Source: JANOYY01 sp031418035 (lineage in GTDB: Bacteria; Actinomycetota; Acidimicrobiia; Acidimicrobiales; JANYDT01). Taken from it: a stretch of 64,000 nucleotides of DNA. This document shows positions 54,022 through 62,034 of the stretch, one piece after another. The notes beneath the pieces were generated by a model, which was not told the DNA's origin, searched no databases, and saw only the letters and a list, made by a program, of their open reading frames with translations. The position numbers and the translations under genes are program-made. The stretch is from assembly GCA_031418035.1 (NCBI GenBank), contig JANOWU010000038.1:1-64000 (forward strand), written 5' to 3'. The number at the start of each line of letters is the position of its first letter. The stretch's first letter is position 1.

Positions 54022-54717
54022 TCAGCCAAGCAGGATCTTGCGGGCGCGCGTGAACTCGACCATCCGTTGCCCGGCATCGTCGACTTGGCCGCCACGGTCC
54101 GGATGTGCGTGCCACACCGCATCTCGAAAACGCGACTGGATATCGGTTCGCTCGGGCGTGTCGTTGGGACCGAACCCCAGGAGCTTCAGCGCCCAACGCG
54201 TGTCGGTGGGCAGAGCACGCCACTTCGAAAACGCGGCGTCGTCGCCGAGCATGTGGGCGACGAAACTGTCGTCGAGCACAGCTTCCCAGCGAGCCGCTTT
54301 TCTCAGCGCTCGAAAGGTGGACAGGCGACTCTTGGCGGGCAAACTTGCCGCGGCGTAGAGCGCCCCTAACACCGTGACCTCGGGCAACGCGTGGTCGTCG
54401 AGTTCGAACCAGATGTTTTCGCCTTCGCCGATCAGACTGTGACGGCTGCTGTCGAGCCCGACGGTGTCGCGCTGAAAACGATGCCGAAGACGAGGCTGGG
54501 CGATCCGTGTGCCGAACTCGAGATCGTCGATCAAATCGTGGACACCCGGCAAGAACTCCGGTTCCAGCTCACCGACGCTGGCCGCGACGAGGCCACCAAG
54601 AAGGACGGGGCCCCAACCGGGAATCGGTTCCACGGGGAGCATGGAGAATCCGAGAGCCACCCGTCGGGTCGGGGCCACGGGCCGAGAGTGACGAATCTCC
54701 AGCTCGGCCAACAACAC
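54022..54717 (-). CDS. protein with C-terminal J domain
   Basis: A 231-residue protein. The last 65 residues form a J domain (WALKLLGFGPNDTPERTDIQSRFRDAVWHAHPDRGG), with the HPD motif that stimulates DnaK-type chaperones. The first 165 residues match nothing I recognise; they have no membrane helix, Gly/Phe region or zinc finger. J domain at the C-terminus suggests a specialised co-chaperone. GTG start; TAGCGT lies exactly 6 nt upstream (54724-54729, minus strand). Co-transcribed with the hydrolase. Confidence 0.8.
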   Translation of the reverse strand: MLLAELEIRHSRPVAPTRRVALGFSMLPVEPIPGWGPVLLGGLVAASVGELEPEFLPGVHDLIDDLEFGTRIAQPRLRHRFQRDTVGLDSSRHSLIGEGENIWFELDDHALPEVTVLGALYAAASLPAKSRLSTFRALRKAARWEAVLDDSFVAHMLGDDAAFSKWRALPTDTRWALKLLGFGPNDTPERTDIQSRFRDAVWHAHPDRGGQVDDAGQRMVEFTRARKILLG

Positions 54718-54809
54718 GCTGACACGCTATAGCGAGCCGACCCGTTACAGGGATTCTTGCGGCGTCGTGGTTCCGGGAAGGCCCGAATCGGCCCGGCTAG
54801 AGTTGCGTG

Positions 54810-55817
54810 GTGAACAAGTTGCCCCGTCGGTCGCCGTCAATTTCGAGAGCGCTGGTCGGGTGTTTCGTCCTGGTTCTGAGTCTCGCTGCGACGCTTCACG
54901 GGGTGCGAGACGGATTCGCCGGCTCGACGACGGCGCTGCGTCCCCAAGCCATCCAGTCAGACGCGGCGCCGAAAGAAATCCCGCTCTCCGCGGCAAAAGC
55001 CGTCGTGCTGGGGCTCGTCGAAGGAATCACCGAATTCTTGCCGATCAGTTCCACGGGCCACCTTCTCGTTGCCGAACGGCTGCTCGATGTCGGCACCCAG
55101 AGCGACGATGCGAAGAAGGCGGCCGACGCGTATGCGGTCATCATTCAACTCGGTGCAATCGCCGCGGTTCTGTTGATTTCATGGCGGCGGGTACTCGACG
55201 TTCTTCAGGGCGTTGTCGGTAGGAGCGAGACAGGCCGACGTCTGCTGTTCAACCTGCTCGCCGCCTTCGTGCCCGCCGCAACGGTGGGCGTGCTGTTCGA
55301 CTCGGTGTTGGAAGAGAACCTGCTCAAGCCCGTGCCCGTCGCGATCGCATGGATCGTGGGCGGAGTAGCGATCCTCGGGCTGTCGCGCCGGTTGGCCGCT
55401 TCGAACACCTCGGGTCGTTTGCTCGACGCAATGACGCCACGACACGCCTTGATCATCGGTGTCGCCCAGGCGCTGGCCCTGTGGCCCGGAGTCAGCCGCA
55501 GCCTCGTGACCATCGTGGCTGCGATCCTTCTCGGCTTTCGTGTGAGCGACGCTGTTGAATTCAGCTTCTTGCTCGGACTCTGCACACTGAGCGCCGCGGC
55601 CGGGTACTCGCTGTTGAAGGACGGCTCGTTGGTGTTCGATACGTTCGGGACGGGAACACCACTGATCGGCATGCTGGTCGCCTTTGTATCGGCTGCGGTG
55701 GCGGTCAAGTGGATGGTCGCCTATCTCAACAAGCGTGACCTGTCCATCTTCGGCATCTACCGCGTGGTTGTCGGCGTCGCGACGCTCGTGCTTGTTGCCA
55801 CCAATGCGCTGAACTAA
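54810..55817 (+). CDS. uppP: undecaprenyl-diphosphatase (BacA type)
   Basis: A 335-residue membrane phosphatase that recycles undecaprenyl diphosphate for wall synthesis. Signatures EGITEFLPISSTGHLLVAERLL and WPGVSRSLVTIVAAILLGF are intact. About 60 residues precede the normal start of the family (helix GCFVLVLSLAATLHGV and a short linker), longer than usual. Of two adjacent GTGs (54807, 54810), the second is exactly 6 nt after TAGAGT (54798-54803). Confidence 0.93.
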   Translation: MNKLPRRSPSISRALVGCFVLVLSLAATLHGVRDGFAGSTTALRPQAIQSDAAPKEIPLSAAKAVVLGLVEGITEFLPISSTGHLLVAERLLDVGTQSDDAKKAADAYAVIIQLGAIAAVLLISWRRVLDVLQGVVGRSETGRRLLFNLLAAFVPAATVGVLFDSVLEENLLKPVPVAIAWIVGGVAILGLSRRLAASNTSGRLLDAMTPRHALIIGVAQALALWPGVSRSLVTIVAAILLGFRVSDAVEFSFLLGLCTLSAAAGYSLLKDGSLVFDTFGTGTPLIGMLVAFVSAAVAVKWMVAYLNKRDLSIFGIYRVVVGVATLVLVATNALN

Positions 55818-55839
55818 GCGCACATAGTAGGTTGGTTCA

Positions 55840-55945
55840 CTAGGAGGGTGCGAAAATCCTACGTTTCGATCGTTTGTCAATCACATATTCGCTGGTCAAC
55901 GACGTGTGCTGAGGTCGGAAGGGAGGTTTTTCGAAACCCCACTAG
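55840..55945 (-). ncRNA. conserved non-coding element, copy 2 (candidate structured RNA)
   Basis: Reverse-oriented partner of 17696-17802, about 80% identical, with a perfect 25-nt core (55908-55932). Ends pair as CTAG-GGGT (55945-55936, minus strand) with ACCC-CTAG (55849-55840). The inner hairpin GGTTT CGAA AAACC is perfect. The element lies between convergent uppP and the SAF-domain gene, its 5' end overlapping that gene's stop codon. It is not upstream of any gene here. Confidence 0.5.
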
Positions 55946-56532
55946 CTCGGGCCGCGCAACAAGACGGCGACAGAGTTGCGGAGCACCGCGTTCGCAATCG
56001 CGATTGCGTCGTCCTTCTGCGCGTCGACGGTGACGGAGTCTTCGGTGATATCGATAACGGTCGCGTCGATCGCCACTTCGGGTTGGGCCGGATCGACGAC
56101 GCTGACCAGGTCGCCGATTCGCAGGGTGGGGAGACGATCATCGGTGGGCAGAGAAACACCTCGGTGGCCGGTAGCAACGCGCGCGGCGACGGGCGAGAGA
56201 AGGCGGCGAGTACGTGGTGCGATGATGAAATCTCCGGCGTGTACCGCACTCACCACTCGTCGGCCGATGAGCGATGCGACGTCGGCGGTGGAGCCGGTTT
56301 CCGCCACGCCTATCGGCAACTCGACGAGGGAGAGGTCTGCAGGACCGATGCGCGTGCCCACGGGCAGATTGCGTGTGGCCCGGACGACACTGCGACGTTC
56401 GCCCCAATTTCGACGCGTCGCTTCTGCTCGTTGTACGACGGCGAGCGTTGACCAGAGGGCGACGGCGGCGAGACCGAGCGCAACAGGTCGCGAGCGCAGG
56501 ATTTGGCGGAGCCGAACGAGACGAAGATTCAT
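55942..56532 (-). CDS. SAF-domain protein (CpaB/FlgA-like)
   Basis: A 196-residue protein with one N-terminal helix (RPVALGLAAVALWSTLAVVQ) and a SAF domain (about 45-115, VVRATRNLPVGTRIGPADLS). A short C-terminal domain follows. It is related in form to CpaB at 17.9 kb but shorter and without the RcpC domain or low-complexity tail. No pilus or flagellar gene is nearby, so the partner is unknown. GAGGGG precedes the ATG. Confidence 0.78.
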   Translation of the reverse strand: MNLRLVRLRQILRSRPVALGLAAVALWSTLAVVQRAEATRRNWGERRSVVRATRNLPVGTRIGPADLSLVELPIGVAETGSTADVASLIGRRVVSAVHAGDFIIAPRTRRLLSPVAARVATGHRGVSLPTDDRLPTLRIGDLVSVVDPAQPEVAIDATVIDITEDSVTVDAQKDDAIAIANAVLRNSVAVLLRGPS

Positions 56533-56580
56533 CCCCTCAACTCTGACGGCGCACCGTGCGTTTCGACAGAGGGAAACTGC

Positions 56581-56625
56581 GCGCTGTGTCCGGGGAAAAC
56601 GTCGAACAACAGCCCGACACAGCGC
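56581..56625 (-). terminator. terminator of fmdB
   Basis: Stem GCGCTGTGTC / GACACAGCGC, extended by GGG/CCC with one bulge, 15 bp past the fmdB stop. It separates fmdB from the downstream SAF-domain gene. Confidence 0.7.
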
Positions 56626-56639
56626 ACATGTCGGCGCGG

Positions 56640-56981
56640 CTAGTGCGAGTGAGTTCCCGGTCCGTGGGAGTGTCCGTGTGAGCTGCTCGGTGAGTCGGCG
56701 GACTTCGTGGGGGAGTCCGATGACGAACTCGACGAACTCGACGAACTCGACGATTCGCTGCTTGAGGAATCGCTCTTCGTGGAGGTCGAGGCGGCCGATG
56801 AAGAACCCTTCGAGTCGGTCTTGTAGAAGCCCGAACCCTTGAACGTGATGCCTACGTTGCCGAAGACCTTGCGCAACGCGCCCTTGCACTGCGGACATTT
56901 CGTAAGCGGGTCATCGGAGAACGACTGCACGGTCTCGAAGTTGTGTCCACACTTCTTGCATAGATATTCATAGGTAGGCAT
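56640..56981 (-). CDS. FmdB-family zinc-ribbon protein (Ruc/Rv0991c-like)
   Basis: A 113-residue protein. The N-terminal zinc ribbon has C8-x2-C11 and C29-x2-C32 in MPTYEYLCKKCGHNFE and KCPQCKG. The rest is a long Ser/Asp/Lys tail ending in HGHSHGPGTHSH, predicted disordered. In Mycobacterium tuberculosis the homologue Rv0991c (Ruc) lies beside galU and moeA and is, to my knowledge, a redox-regulated chaperone. The same neighbours occur here. A perfect CIRCE site lies 37 nt upstream, so repression by HrcA and induction by heat are expected. Confidence 0.87.
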   Translation of the reverse strand: MPTYEYLCKKCGHNFETVQSFSDDPLTKCPQCKGALRKVFGNVGITFKGSGFYKTDSKGSSSAASTSTKSDSSSSESSSSSSSSSSSSDSPTKSADSPSSSHGHSHGPGTHSH

Positions 56982-57271
56982 ATTGCTCCACGAGGTTGCA
57001 TCCACGCGCCGAATGATTTGGCACTCGCACGATGAGAGTGCCAATTGTACTGGTTTGGCGATACTGCCCTGACGATTGCCGCAGAAGACGACGCAACCAC
57101 GTCCGTTTGCTGGTTGATCAACTTTGACCATCAGCGGTGAATCGCTATGGCCAGCGGCGATGTTGGTCACGACCTCGCTTCCGGAGCGACAAAGTGACCG
57201 AGAACGCTCGGCGACGGGAAAAAATCGGGGGTATGAATCAACTTGATACCAAAAAGGGACGATGCTTGGGT
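56982..57271. other. divergent region between fmdB and galU
   Basis: These 290 bp hold the CIRCE site (57018-57044). The rest (57050-57230) shows no hairpin or gene that I recognise. The galU promoter must lie here. Confidence 0.6.
57018..57044 (-). promoter_or_regulatory. CIRCE operator (HrcA-binding site)
   Basis: TTGGCACTC-N9-GAGTGCCAA, a perfect 9-bp inverted repeat with the 9-nt spacer that defines CIRCE. It lies 37-63 nt upstream of the fmdB start. In the other direction galU begins over 200 bp away. Confidence 0.88.
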
Positions 57272-58153
57272 ATGGCGCAAACCGTTCGCAAAGTTTTGAT
57301 TCCGGCAGCCGGCTTGGGCACACGCTTCTTGCCGGCCACGAAGTCGCAACCCAAGGAAATGTTGCCGCTGGTCGACACTCCCGCCATCCAGTTCGTTGTC
57401 GAGGAGGCCGTCAACGCCGGCCTCGATGATGTGTTGGTGATCACCGGACGAAGCAAACGATCGATCGAGGATCACTTCGATCGATCGATCGAGTTGGAGC
57501 TGGCCCTCGAACAGGCCAAGAAGGTCGACGACTTTGACCTGGTTCGAGGCATCGCCGACATGGCTCAGGTGCACTTCGTGCGCCAACCCTTCGCCGGCGG
57601 ACTCGGCCACGCCATCTCCTTCGGACAACAGCACATGAACGGCGAAGCGTTCGCAGTAATGCTCCCCGACGACATCATGGTCGATGAGTCGGCCCTGCTG
57701 AAGAAGATGATCGAAGCATATGAAACGCACCGTTGCTCGGTCGTCGCCCTGAAACGGTTCCCACCGTCACAAATCTCGATGTACGGGTGTGCAGGGATTG
57801 ACGGATTCACCGCCGACGGTTTCGCCAAGATCACGAAACTGGTCGAGAAGCCCGCCGTCGAAGACGCCCCGAGTGACCTCGCCATCATGGGCCGCTATCT
57901 GTTCACGCCGGCGATCTTCGACAAGATCGCAAAGACGCCTCCGGGCCGCGGGGGCGAGATCCAGATCACCGACGCAATGTCGTTGCTGCTGAGTGACGAA
58001 CCGATCCTGGGCGTTATCTTCGAAGACGGCCGATACGACATCGGGAACAAACTCGACTTCCTGCGTGCCACCGTAGAGCTCGCCATCGACCGTCCCGATC
58101 TCGGCGCCGACTTCCGCGCCTATCTCCGAGAACTCGTCGGCGGTTGGGACTGA
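57272..58153 (+). CDS. galU: UTP-glucose-1-phosphate uridylyltransferase
   Basis: A 293-residue GalU-type nucleotidyltransferase. Substrate motif VLIPAAGLGTRFLPATKSQPKEML, QPFAGGLGHAI, and catalytic-Lys region LVEKPAVEDAPSDLAIMGRY. It makes UDP-glucose for polysaccharides and, with GalT, for galactose use. ATG 57272 is chosen by homology; an ATG at 57233 would add 13 residues. Followed by moeA, as in mycobacteria. Confidence 0.95.
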   Translation: MAQTVRKVLIPAAGLGTRFLPATKSQPKEMLPLVDTPAIQFVVEEAVNAGLDDVLVITGRSKRSIEDHFDRSIELELALEQAKKVDDFDLVRGIADMAQVHFVRQPFAGGLGHAISFGQQHMNGEAFAVMLPDDIMVDESALLKKMIEAYETHRCSVVALKRFPPSQISMYGCAGIDGFTADGFAKITKLVEKPAVEDAPSDLAIMGRYLFTPAIFDKIAKTPPGRGGEIQITDAMSLLLSDEPILGVIFEDGRYDIGNKLDFLRATVELAIDRPDLGADFRAYLRELVGGWD

Positions 58154-58177
58154 CGGCGAAGGGCCTAACCTTGGCCC

Positions 58178-59416
58178 ATGGCCGCCACTGATCTTCGCGA
58201 CGCGCAGCAGTTCGTCGTCTCCAATTGCCCGCCGCTCGATGCGGTGGACCTTCCGATTCGCGAAGCCTTCGGATGTGTCCTCGCAGAGACCGTGATTTCT
58301 GAGGAGGCAGTGCCTCCGTTCGCGAACACCGCAATGGATGGTTTCGCGGTTCGGGCCGAAGACATCACCGATGTGCCGTGTGAGTTGGACGTGATATCGA
58401 CGCTTGCCGCGGGAGCGCAGCCCACGATGTCCGTCGGTTCGGGGCAGGCGATTCGCATCATGACCGGTGCGGCAATGCCTGACGGAGCAGATGCGATCGT
58501 GCCCGTGGAAAACGTCGACCCGGCAGTACCCGAGGGAATCGTACGTGTGCTTCACAAGCCCAAGTTCGGCGATGCGGTGCGCTCTGCGGGCGAAGACGTG
58601 GAGGTCGGTCAGGAGGTGTTCGCCGCCGGGGCAGTTCTGACGTCGGGACACCTCGGCGTGCTGGCGAGCGTCGGACGCTCACTCGTGCGTGTGCATAGGA
58701 AAGTGCGCGTTGGTGTGCTTTCCACGGGCGACGAGCTCATTTCTCCGCCGACGCCGCTGCTGGTCGGGCAGATTCGTGACTCGAATCGCTACACGCTGCT
58801 TTCGCTCGTCAGCGAAGCGAACGCCGAGCCGGTCGACCTCGGACTGGCCCGCGACTCCGAGGAGGAGATCCGCGAAAAGGTGCAGGAGGGTCTGGCCACG
58901 TGCGACGCGCTTGTCACGAGTGGCGGGGTGAGTGTCGGAGATTTCGACTTCGTCAAGGTTGTTCTCGACAAGCTCTCGGCGGCCAGCCAACAGCCGATGC
59001 GATGGATGCAGATCAACATCAAACCGGCGAAGCCTCTCGCGTTCGGTTTGATACACGGGAAGCCGGTCTTTGGTTTGCCAGGGAATCCGGTGTCGTCGAT
59101 GGTGAGCTTCGAGGTGTTCGCCCGCCCGGCTCTGCGGCGCATGATGGGCCACGACGACGCATCGCTTCATCGCCGTACGATTCGCGCAATAGCGGGGGAG
59201 GATTTGCGGCGCAGCCGTGATGGCAAGACGCATTTTGCCCGCGTGTTCGGGTCCTTCAACGACGAAGGTCGGCTGGTGGTGCGTTCTTCGGGCGGTCAGG
59301 CGTCGAACTTGCTGCGCACTATGGCGTTGGCAAACGCACTCGCGGTCCTTCCCGATGGCGACACCATCCGCGCCGGGCAGGAGGTCGACGTGACGCTTCT
59401 GGGTGCGCCCGTATAG
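58178..59416 (+). CDS. moeA: molybdopterin molybdenumtransferase
   Basis: A 412-residue MoeA that inserts molybdate into molybdopterin. NTAMDGFAV, IMTGAAMPDGADAIV, the MoCF-binding domain with STGDELISPP and TSGGVSVGDFD, and the LPGNPVSSMV motif are all present. TAACCT lies exactly 6 nt before the ATG (58166-58171). Precedes moaA and moaC. Confidence 0.95.
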   Translation: MAATDLRDAQQFVVSNCPPLDAVDLPIREAFGCVLAETVISEEAVPPFANTAMDGFAVRAEDITDVPCELDVISTLAAGAQPTMSVGSGQAIRIMTGAAMPDGADAIVPVENVDPAVPEGIVRVLHKPKFGDAVRSAGEDVEVGQEVFAAGAVLTSGHLGVLASVGRSLVRVHRKVRVGVLSTGDELISPPTPLLVGQIRDSNRYTLLSLVSEANAEPVDLGLARDSEEEIREKVQEGLATCDALVTSGGVSVGDFDFVKVVLDKLSAASQQPMRWMQINIKPAKPLAFGLIHGKPVFGLPGNPVSSMVSFEVFARPALRRMMGHDDASLHRRTIRAIAGEDLRRSRDGKTHFARVFGSFNDEGRLVVRSSGGQASNLLRTMALANALAVLPDGDTIRAGQEVDVTLLGAPV

Positions 59417-59451
59417 CGCTCGGGTCTACGAGGGCAGCCAGCGATGCAGCT

Positions 59452-59517
59452 ATGACGCAGCGATGATGATGCAGGTGACGCAGCGATGATGCAGGTGACG
59501 CAGCGATGACGATGCAG
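59452..59517. repeat. short tandem repeat between moeA and moaA
   Basis: Three imperfect copies of TGACGCAGCGATGATGCAGG, about 20-23 bp each, lie between the two genes. No structure or frame of interest. Confidence 0.75.
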
Positions 59518-59575
59518 ACGAGGTGATTCCAGAGAACTGTGGCGGATTGACGTGGGGAGCCGGTAACCTCGGGCT

Positions 59576-60559
59576 ATGGGGAACCCGCTTGTTGACAGCT
59601 TTGGGCGCACGGTTCGAGATCTTCGTATCTCGGTAACGGATCGCTGCAACTTCCGCTGTACCTACTGCATGCCTGCCGAAGGCATGAAATGGCTGCCTCG
59701 AGAGGAGATCCTCACCTTCGAAGAGATCGAGCGCATCGCGTCGGTGTTCGTGCAGCGTTTCGGTGTCGACGGTATCCGGCTGACGGGTGGCGAACCCACT
59801 GTTCGGGCGCACCTTCCGGTCTTGGTCCAGCGATTGTCTCGCCTCGGCGTTGATTTGGCGATGACGACGAACGGGGCCACGTTTCGCCTGGTCGCCGATG
59901 ACCTGAAGGCGGCGGGTCTTCGGCGGGTCAACATCTCCTGTGATTCCTTGGATCGTGACCGCTTCTTCATGATGACGCGGCGCGACGATCTTGCGAAGGT
60001 GCTCGACGGGATCGCTGCGGCAAAGGATGCCGGGTTCGACCCGATCAAGATCAACTGCGTGCTGATGCGTGGCGACAACGACGACGAGATCGTCGACTTT
60101 GCCCGGTTCGGCCGCGAGAACGGAGTGGGCGTTCGCTTTATCGAGTTCATGCCGCTCGACGCCGATGACCAGTGGTCGCGCGACAAGGTGGTTCCCAGCG
60201 CTGAGGTGATCCAACGAATCAACGAGGTCTACCCGCTCGTCAAGATTTCCCATGATCGTCAGCCGTCTGCGCAGTGGGCGTATGCCGATGGAATCGGCGA
60301 CGTGGGCGTCATCGCCAGTGTGACCGAGCCGTTCTGCGGCGACTGCGATCGCGTTCGCATCACCGCCGAAGGTCAGTTCCGCACGTGCCTTTTTGCGACC
60401 GACGAGTTCGACCTTCGCGCGGTCATCCGCAACGGGGGTTCCGACGATGAGCTGGCCGAACTGATCCAGCGCGCGGTCGGACAGAAGTGGGCGGGTCACT
60501 TGATCGGCAACGTCAACTTCATTCGGCCGAAACGGTCAATGAGCCAAATCGGCGGATAG
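59576..60559 (+). CDS. moaA: GTP 3',8-cyclase
   Basis: A 327-residue radical-SAM enzyme for the first step of molybdenum cofactor synthesis. Radical-SAM cluster C24-x3-C28-x2-C31 in VTDRCNFRCTYC; second cluster in FCGDCDRVRITAEGQFRTCLF; C-terminal GG, which is essential in this family. TAACCT lies exactly 6 nt upstream (59564-59569). Confidence 0.96.
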   Translation: MGNPLVDSFGRTVRDLRISVTDRCNFRCTYCMPAEGMKWLPREEILTFEEIERIASVFVQRFGVDGIRLTGGEPTVRAHLPVLVQRLSRLGVDLAMTTNGATFRLVADDLKAAGLRRVNISCDSLDRDRFFMMTRRDDLAKVLDGIAAAKDAGFDPIKINCVLMRGDNDDEIVDFARFGRENGVGVRFIEFMPLDADDQWSRDKVVPSAEVIQRINEVYPLVKISHDRQPSAQWAYADGIGDVGVIASVTEPFCGDCDRVRITAEGQFRTCLFATDEFDLRAVIRNGGSDDELAELIQRAVGQKWAGHLIGNVNFIRPKRSMSQIGG

Positions 60560-60615
60560 GTCCAGGGCGGAGTCACTCGCTTCAGCGTCTTGGCGGCGGC
60601 TTAGACTCGCCGGAA

Positions 60616-61101
60616 ATGGACGCTGAGTTGACCCCCGAACTGACCCATATCGATCCGCAGGGGCGAGCTCGGATGGTCGACGTCTCACCGAAGGAGCCCA
60701 CGCGGCGTCGCGCCGTTGCGCGCTGCGAGGTAGTCATGGAGCCGAGCACCGTTGCCAAGATTGCGTCGAACGAGATGGCGAAGGGCGATGTCTTGGCGGT
60801 GGCCCGGGTCGCCGGTATCCAGGGAGCAAAACAGACCTCACAGCTGATCCCGTTGTGTCATCAGCTCAACATTTCGTCGGTGCTCGTGAGTTTTTCGCTC
60901 GAATCCGATCGGGTGCTCGTGGAGTCGGTGGTCGACGTCATCGATCGCACGGGCGTGGAGATGGAGGCCATGACGGCATGTGCGGTGGCCGCGCTCACGA
61001 TTTATGACATGTGCAAGGCCGTGGATCGTTCGATCACGATCGGCGACCTGAAGTTGTGGGAGAAGTCGGGCGGGCGCTCTGGGACCTACCGCCGCGAGTA
61101 G
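60616..61101 (+). CDS. moaC: cyclic pyranopterin monophosphate synthase
   Basis: A 161-residue MoaC, which converts the MoaA product to cyclic pyranopterin monophosphate. Motifs THIDPQGRARMVDVS, QLIPLCHQLNISSV, EAMTACAVAALTIYDMCKAVD and the active-site Lys region LKLWEKSGGRSG. ATG 60616 by homology; TAGACT lies 8 nt upstream. Confidence 0.95.
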   Translation: MDAELTPELTHIDPQGRARMVDVSPKEPTRRRAVARCEVVMEPSTVAKIASNEMAKGDVLAVARVAGIQGAKQTSQLIPLCHQLNISSVLVSFSLESDRVLVESVVDVIDRTGVEMEAMTACAVAALTIYDMCKAVDRSITIGDLKLWEKSGGRSGTYRRE

Positions 61102-61115
61102 GTCGAGAACGAACG

Positions 61116-61139
61116 AAGACCCGGCCGGGGCCGGGTCTT
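61116..61139 (+). terminator. terminator of moaC
   Basis: AAGACCCGGCC / GGCCGGGTCTT with a 2-nt loop, 14 nt after the moaC stop. It also lies beyond the 3' end of the opposing tRNA gene. Confidence 0.8.
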
Positions 61140-61155
61140 GCGCACGGTTTTGGAG

Positions 61156-61228
61156 TGGAGATGATGGGAATCGAACCCACTACCTCTTCATTGCGAACGA
61201 AGCGCTCTGCCAAATGAGCTACATCCCC
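61156..61228 (-). tRNA. tRNA-Ala (anticodon CGC)
   Basis: A 73-nt cloverleaf. Acceptor GGGGATG pairs with CATCTCC (one G-T); D arm GCTC/GAGC; anticodon loop TTCGCAA with anticodon CGC, reading GCG (Ala); T arm GTGGG/CCCAT with TTCGATT loop. Discriminator A. The 3' CCA is not encoded and must be added by tRNA nucleotidyltransferase. Confidence 0.93.
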
Positions 61229-61293
61229 AAGACGACACTGATGTTAGCGATCACCGAGCCGTATGTCGCCACGATTGATTCGGGCGAAGGTGG

Positions 61294-61857
61294 TTACGAC
61301 GCTCGGTCGTAATACTGCTCGTAGCCCTGTGCCTGGCGAGGCATTGGCGTATGGCGTGATGTCGGGCGACCCCGCGTCGCCGAGCGAGTGTGTTTCATGC
61401 GCAGAAGCGCCACGAAGTACAGGGCGAGTGCTACGTCGACAAGTGCGTGAAGCCCGAGCAGGAACCGCAGGCCCGGTACGAACGAAAGAAGGAAGGTGAC
61501 CACTGCGGCACTGAAAAGGCCGAGAACGATTTGACGTTGACGCCGCACCGCCGGTGACACGTGGTGCTGGGGACGCTGGACGCTGCGACGGGAACTGTTC
61601 GCAAAGGTCGAAGCACCAGGGAACGCGCCGGGTGCCTCGGGGTAGCTGGAACCGGGAAACGGGTTCGCGCTGCTGCTGGACCACAGCGGTGCGGGCGAGC
61701 GCCGAGAGGAGCGACGCAGGGCAGAGCCGAGGCCGGCAATGGAGGAGCCGAGACCAAGGAGCGAGAAGCTGCCTCGTTCGGATCGCCTGCGGAGTCCGGC
61801 GGGGATAAGTACTAGTCCCCAGCCGATGGCCAGCAACCCTAGGAAAATTCGTGGCAC
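61294..61857 (-). CDS. hypothetical membrane protein
   Basis: A 187-residue protein I do not recognise. One helix at the N-terminus (FLGLLAIGWGLVLIPAGL), a Ser/Pro/Arg-rich linker, then two helices (IVLGLFSAAVVTFLLSFVPG and LLGLHALVDVALALYFVALL) and a basic tail. GTG start. Confidence 0.65.
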   Translation of the reverse strand: MPRIFLGLLAIGWGLVLIPAGLRRRSERGSFSLLGLGSSIAGLGSALRRSSRRSPAPLWSSSSANPFPGSSYPEAPGAFPGASTFANSSRRSVQRPQHHVSPAVRRQRQIVLGLFSAAVVTFLLSFVPGLRFLLGLHALVDVALALYFVALLRMKHTRSATRGRPTSRHTPMPRQAQGYEQYYDRAS

Positions 61858-61967
61858 AGCTTCGTTCGTCCCTTACGGTCGGGTCAGTGTCTTGCGATGA
61901 CTGACGGATGTTCTGGCGTGAATCGAACGCTAGAGCTTTGCACACACCGCACCAGTCAGCCAAACAA

Positions 61968-62000
61968 TGCTAGCAGTGTACTGCCGTTTGCTAGCTTTTG
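61968..62000 (+). promoter_or_regulatory. palindromic site upstream of the thioesterase-like gene
   Basis: TGCTAGCA (61968-61975) and TTGCTAGC (61988-61995) form an inverted repeat followed by TTTT. It lies 35-67 nt before the ATG at 62035 and could be a repressor operator or an attenuator. No factor is recognisable. Confidence 0.4.
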
Positions 62001-62034
62001 CAAGCGATCAAGTTGGTGGAGGGAGGCCGATAAC

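Noticed and set aside
55905..55935. Resemblance of the GGAAGGGAGG core to the signal recognition particle RNA loop
   Set aside because: The following GCAGCC part and the rest of the SRP hairpin are missing.
61908..61965. A tRNA-like stretch (TTCGATT loop on the minus strand, acceptor-like ends)
   Set aside because: The T stem has several mismatches and no anticodon arm can be drawn; probably chance or a decayed fragment.
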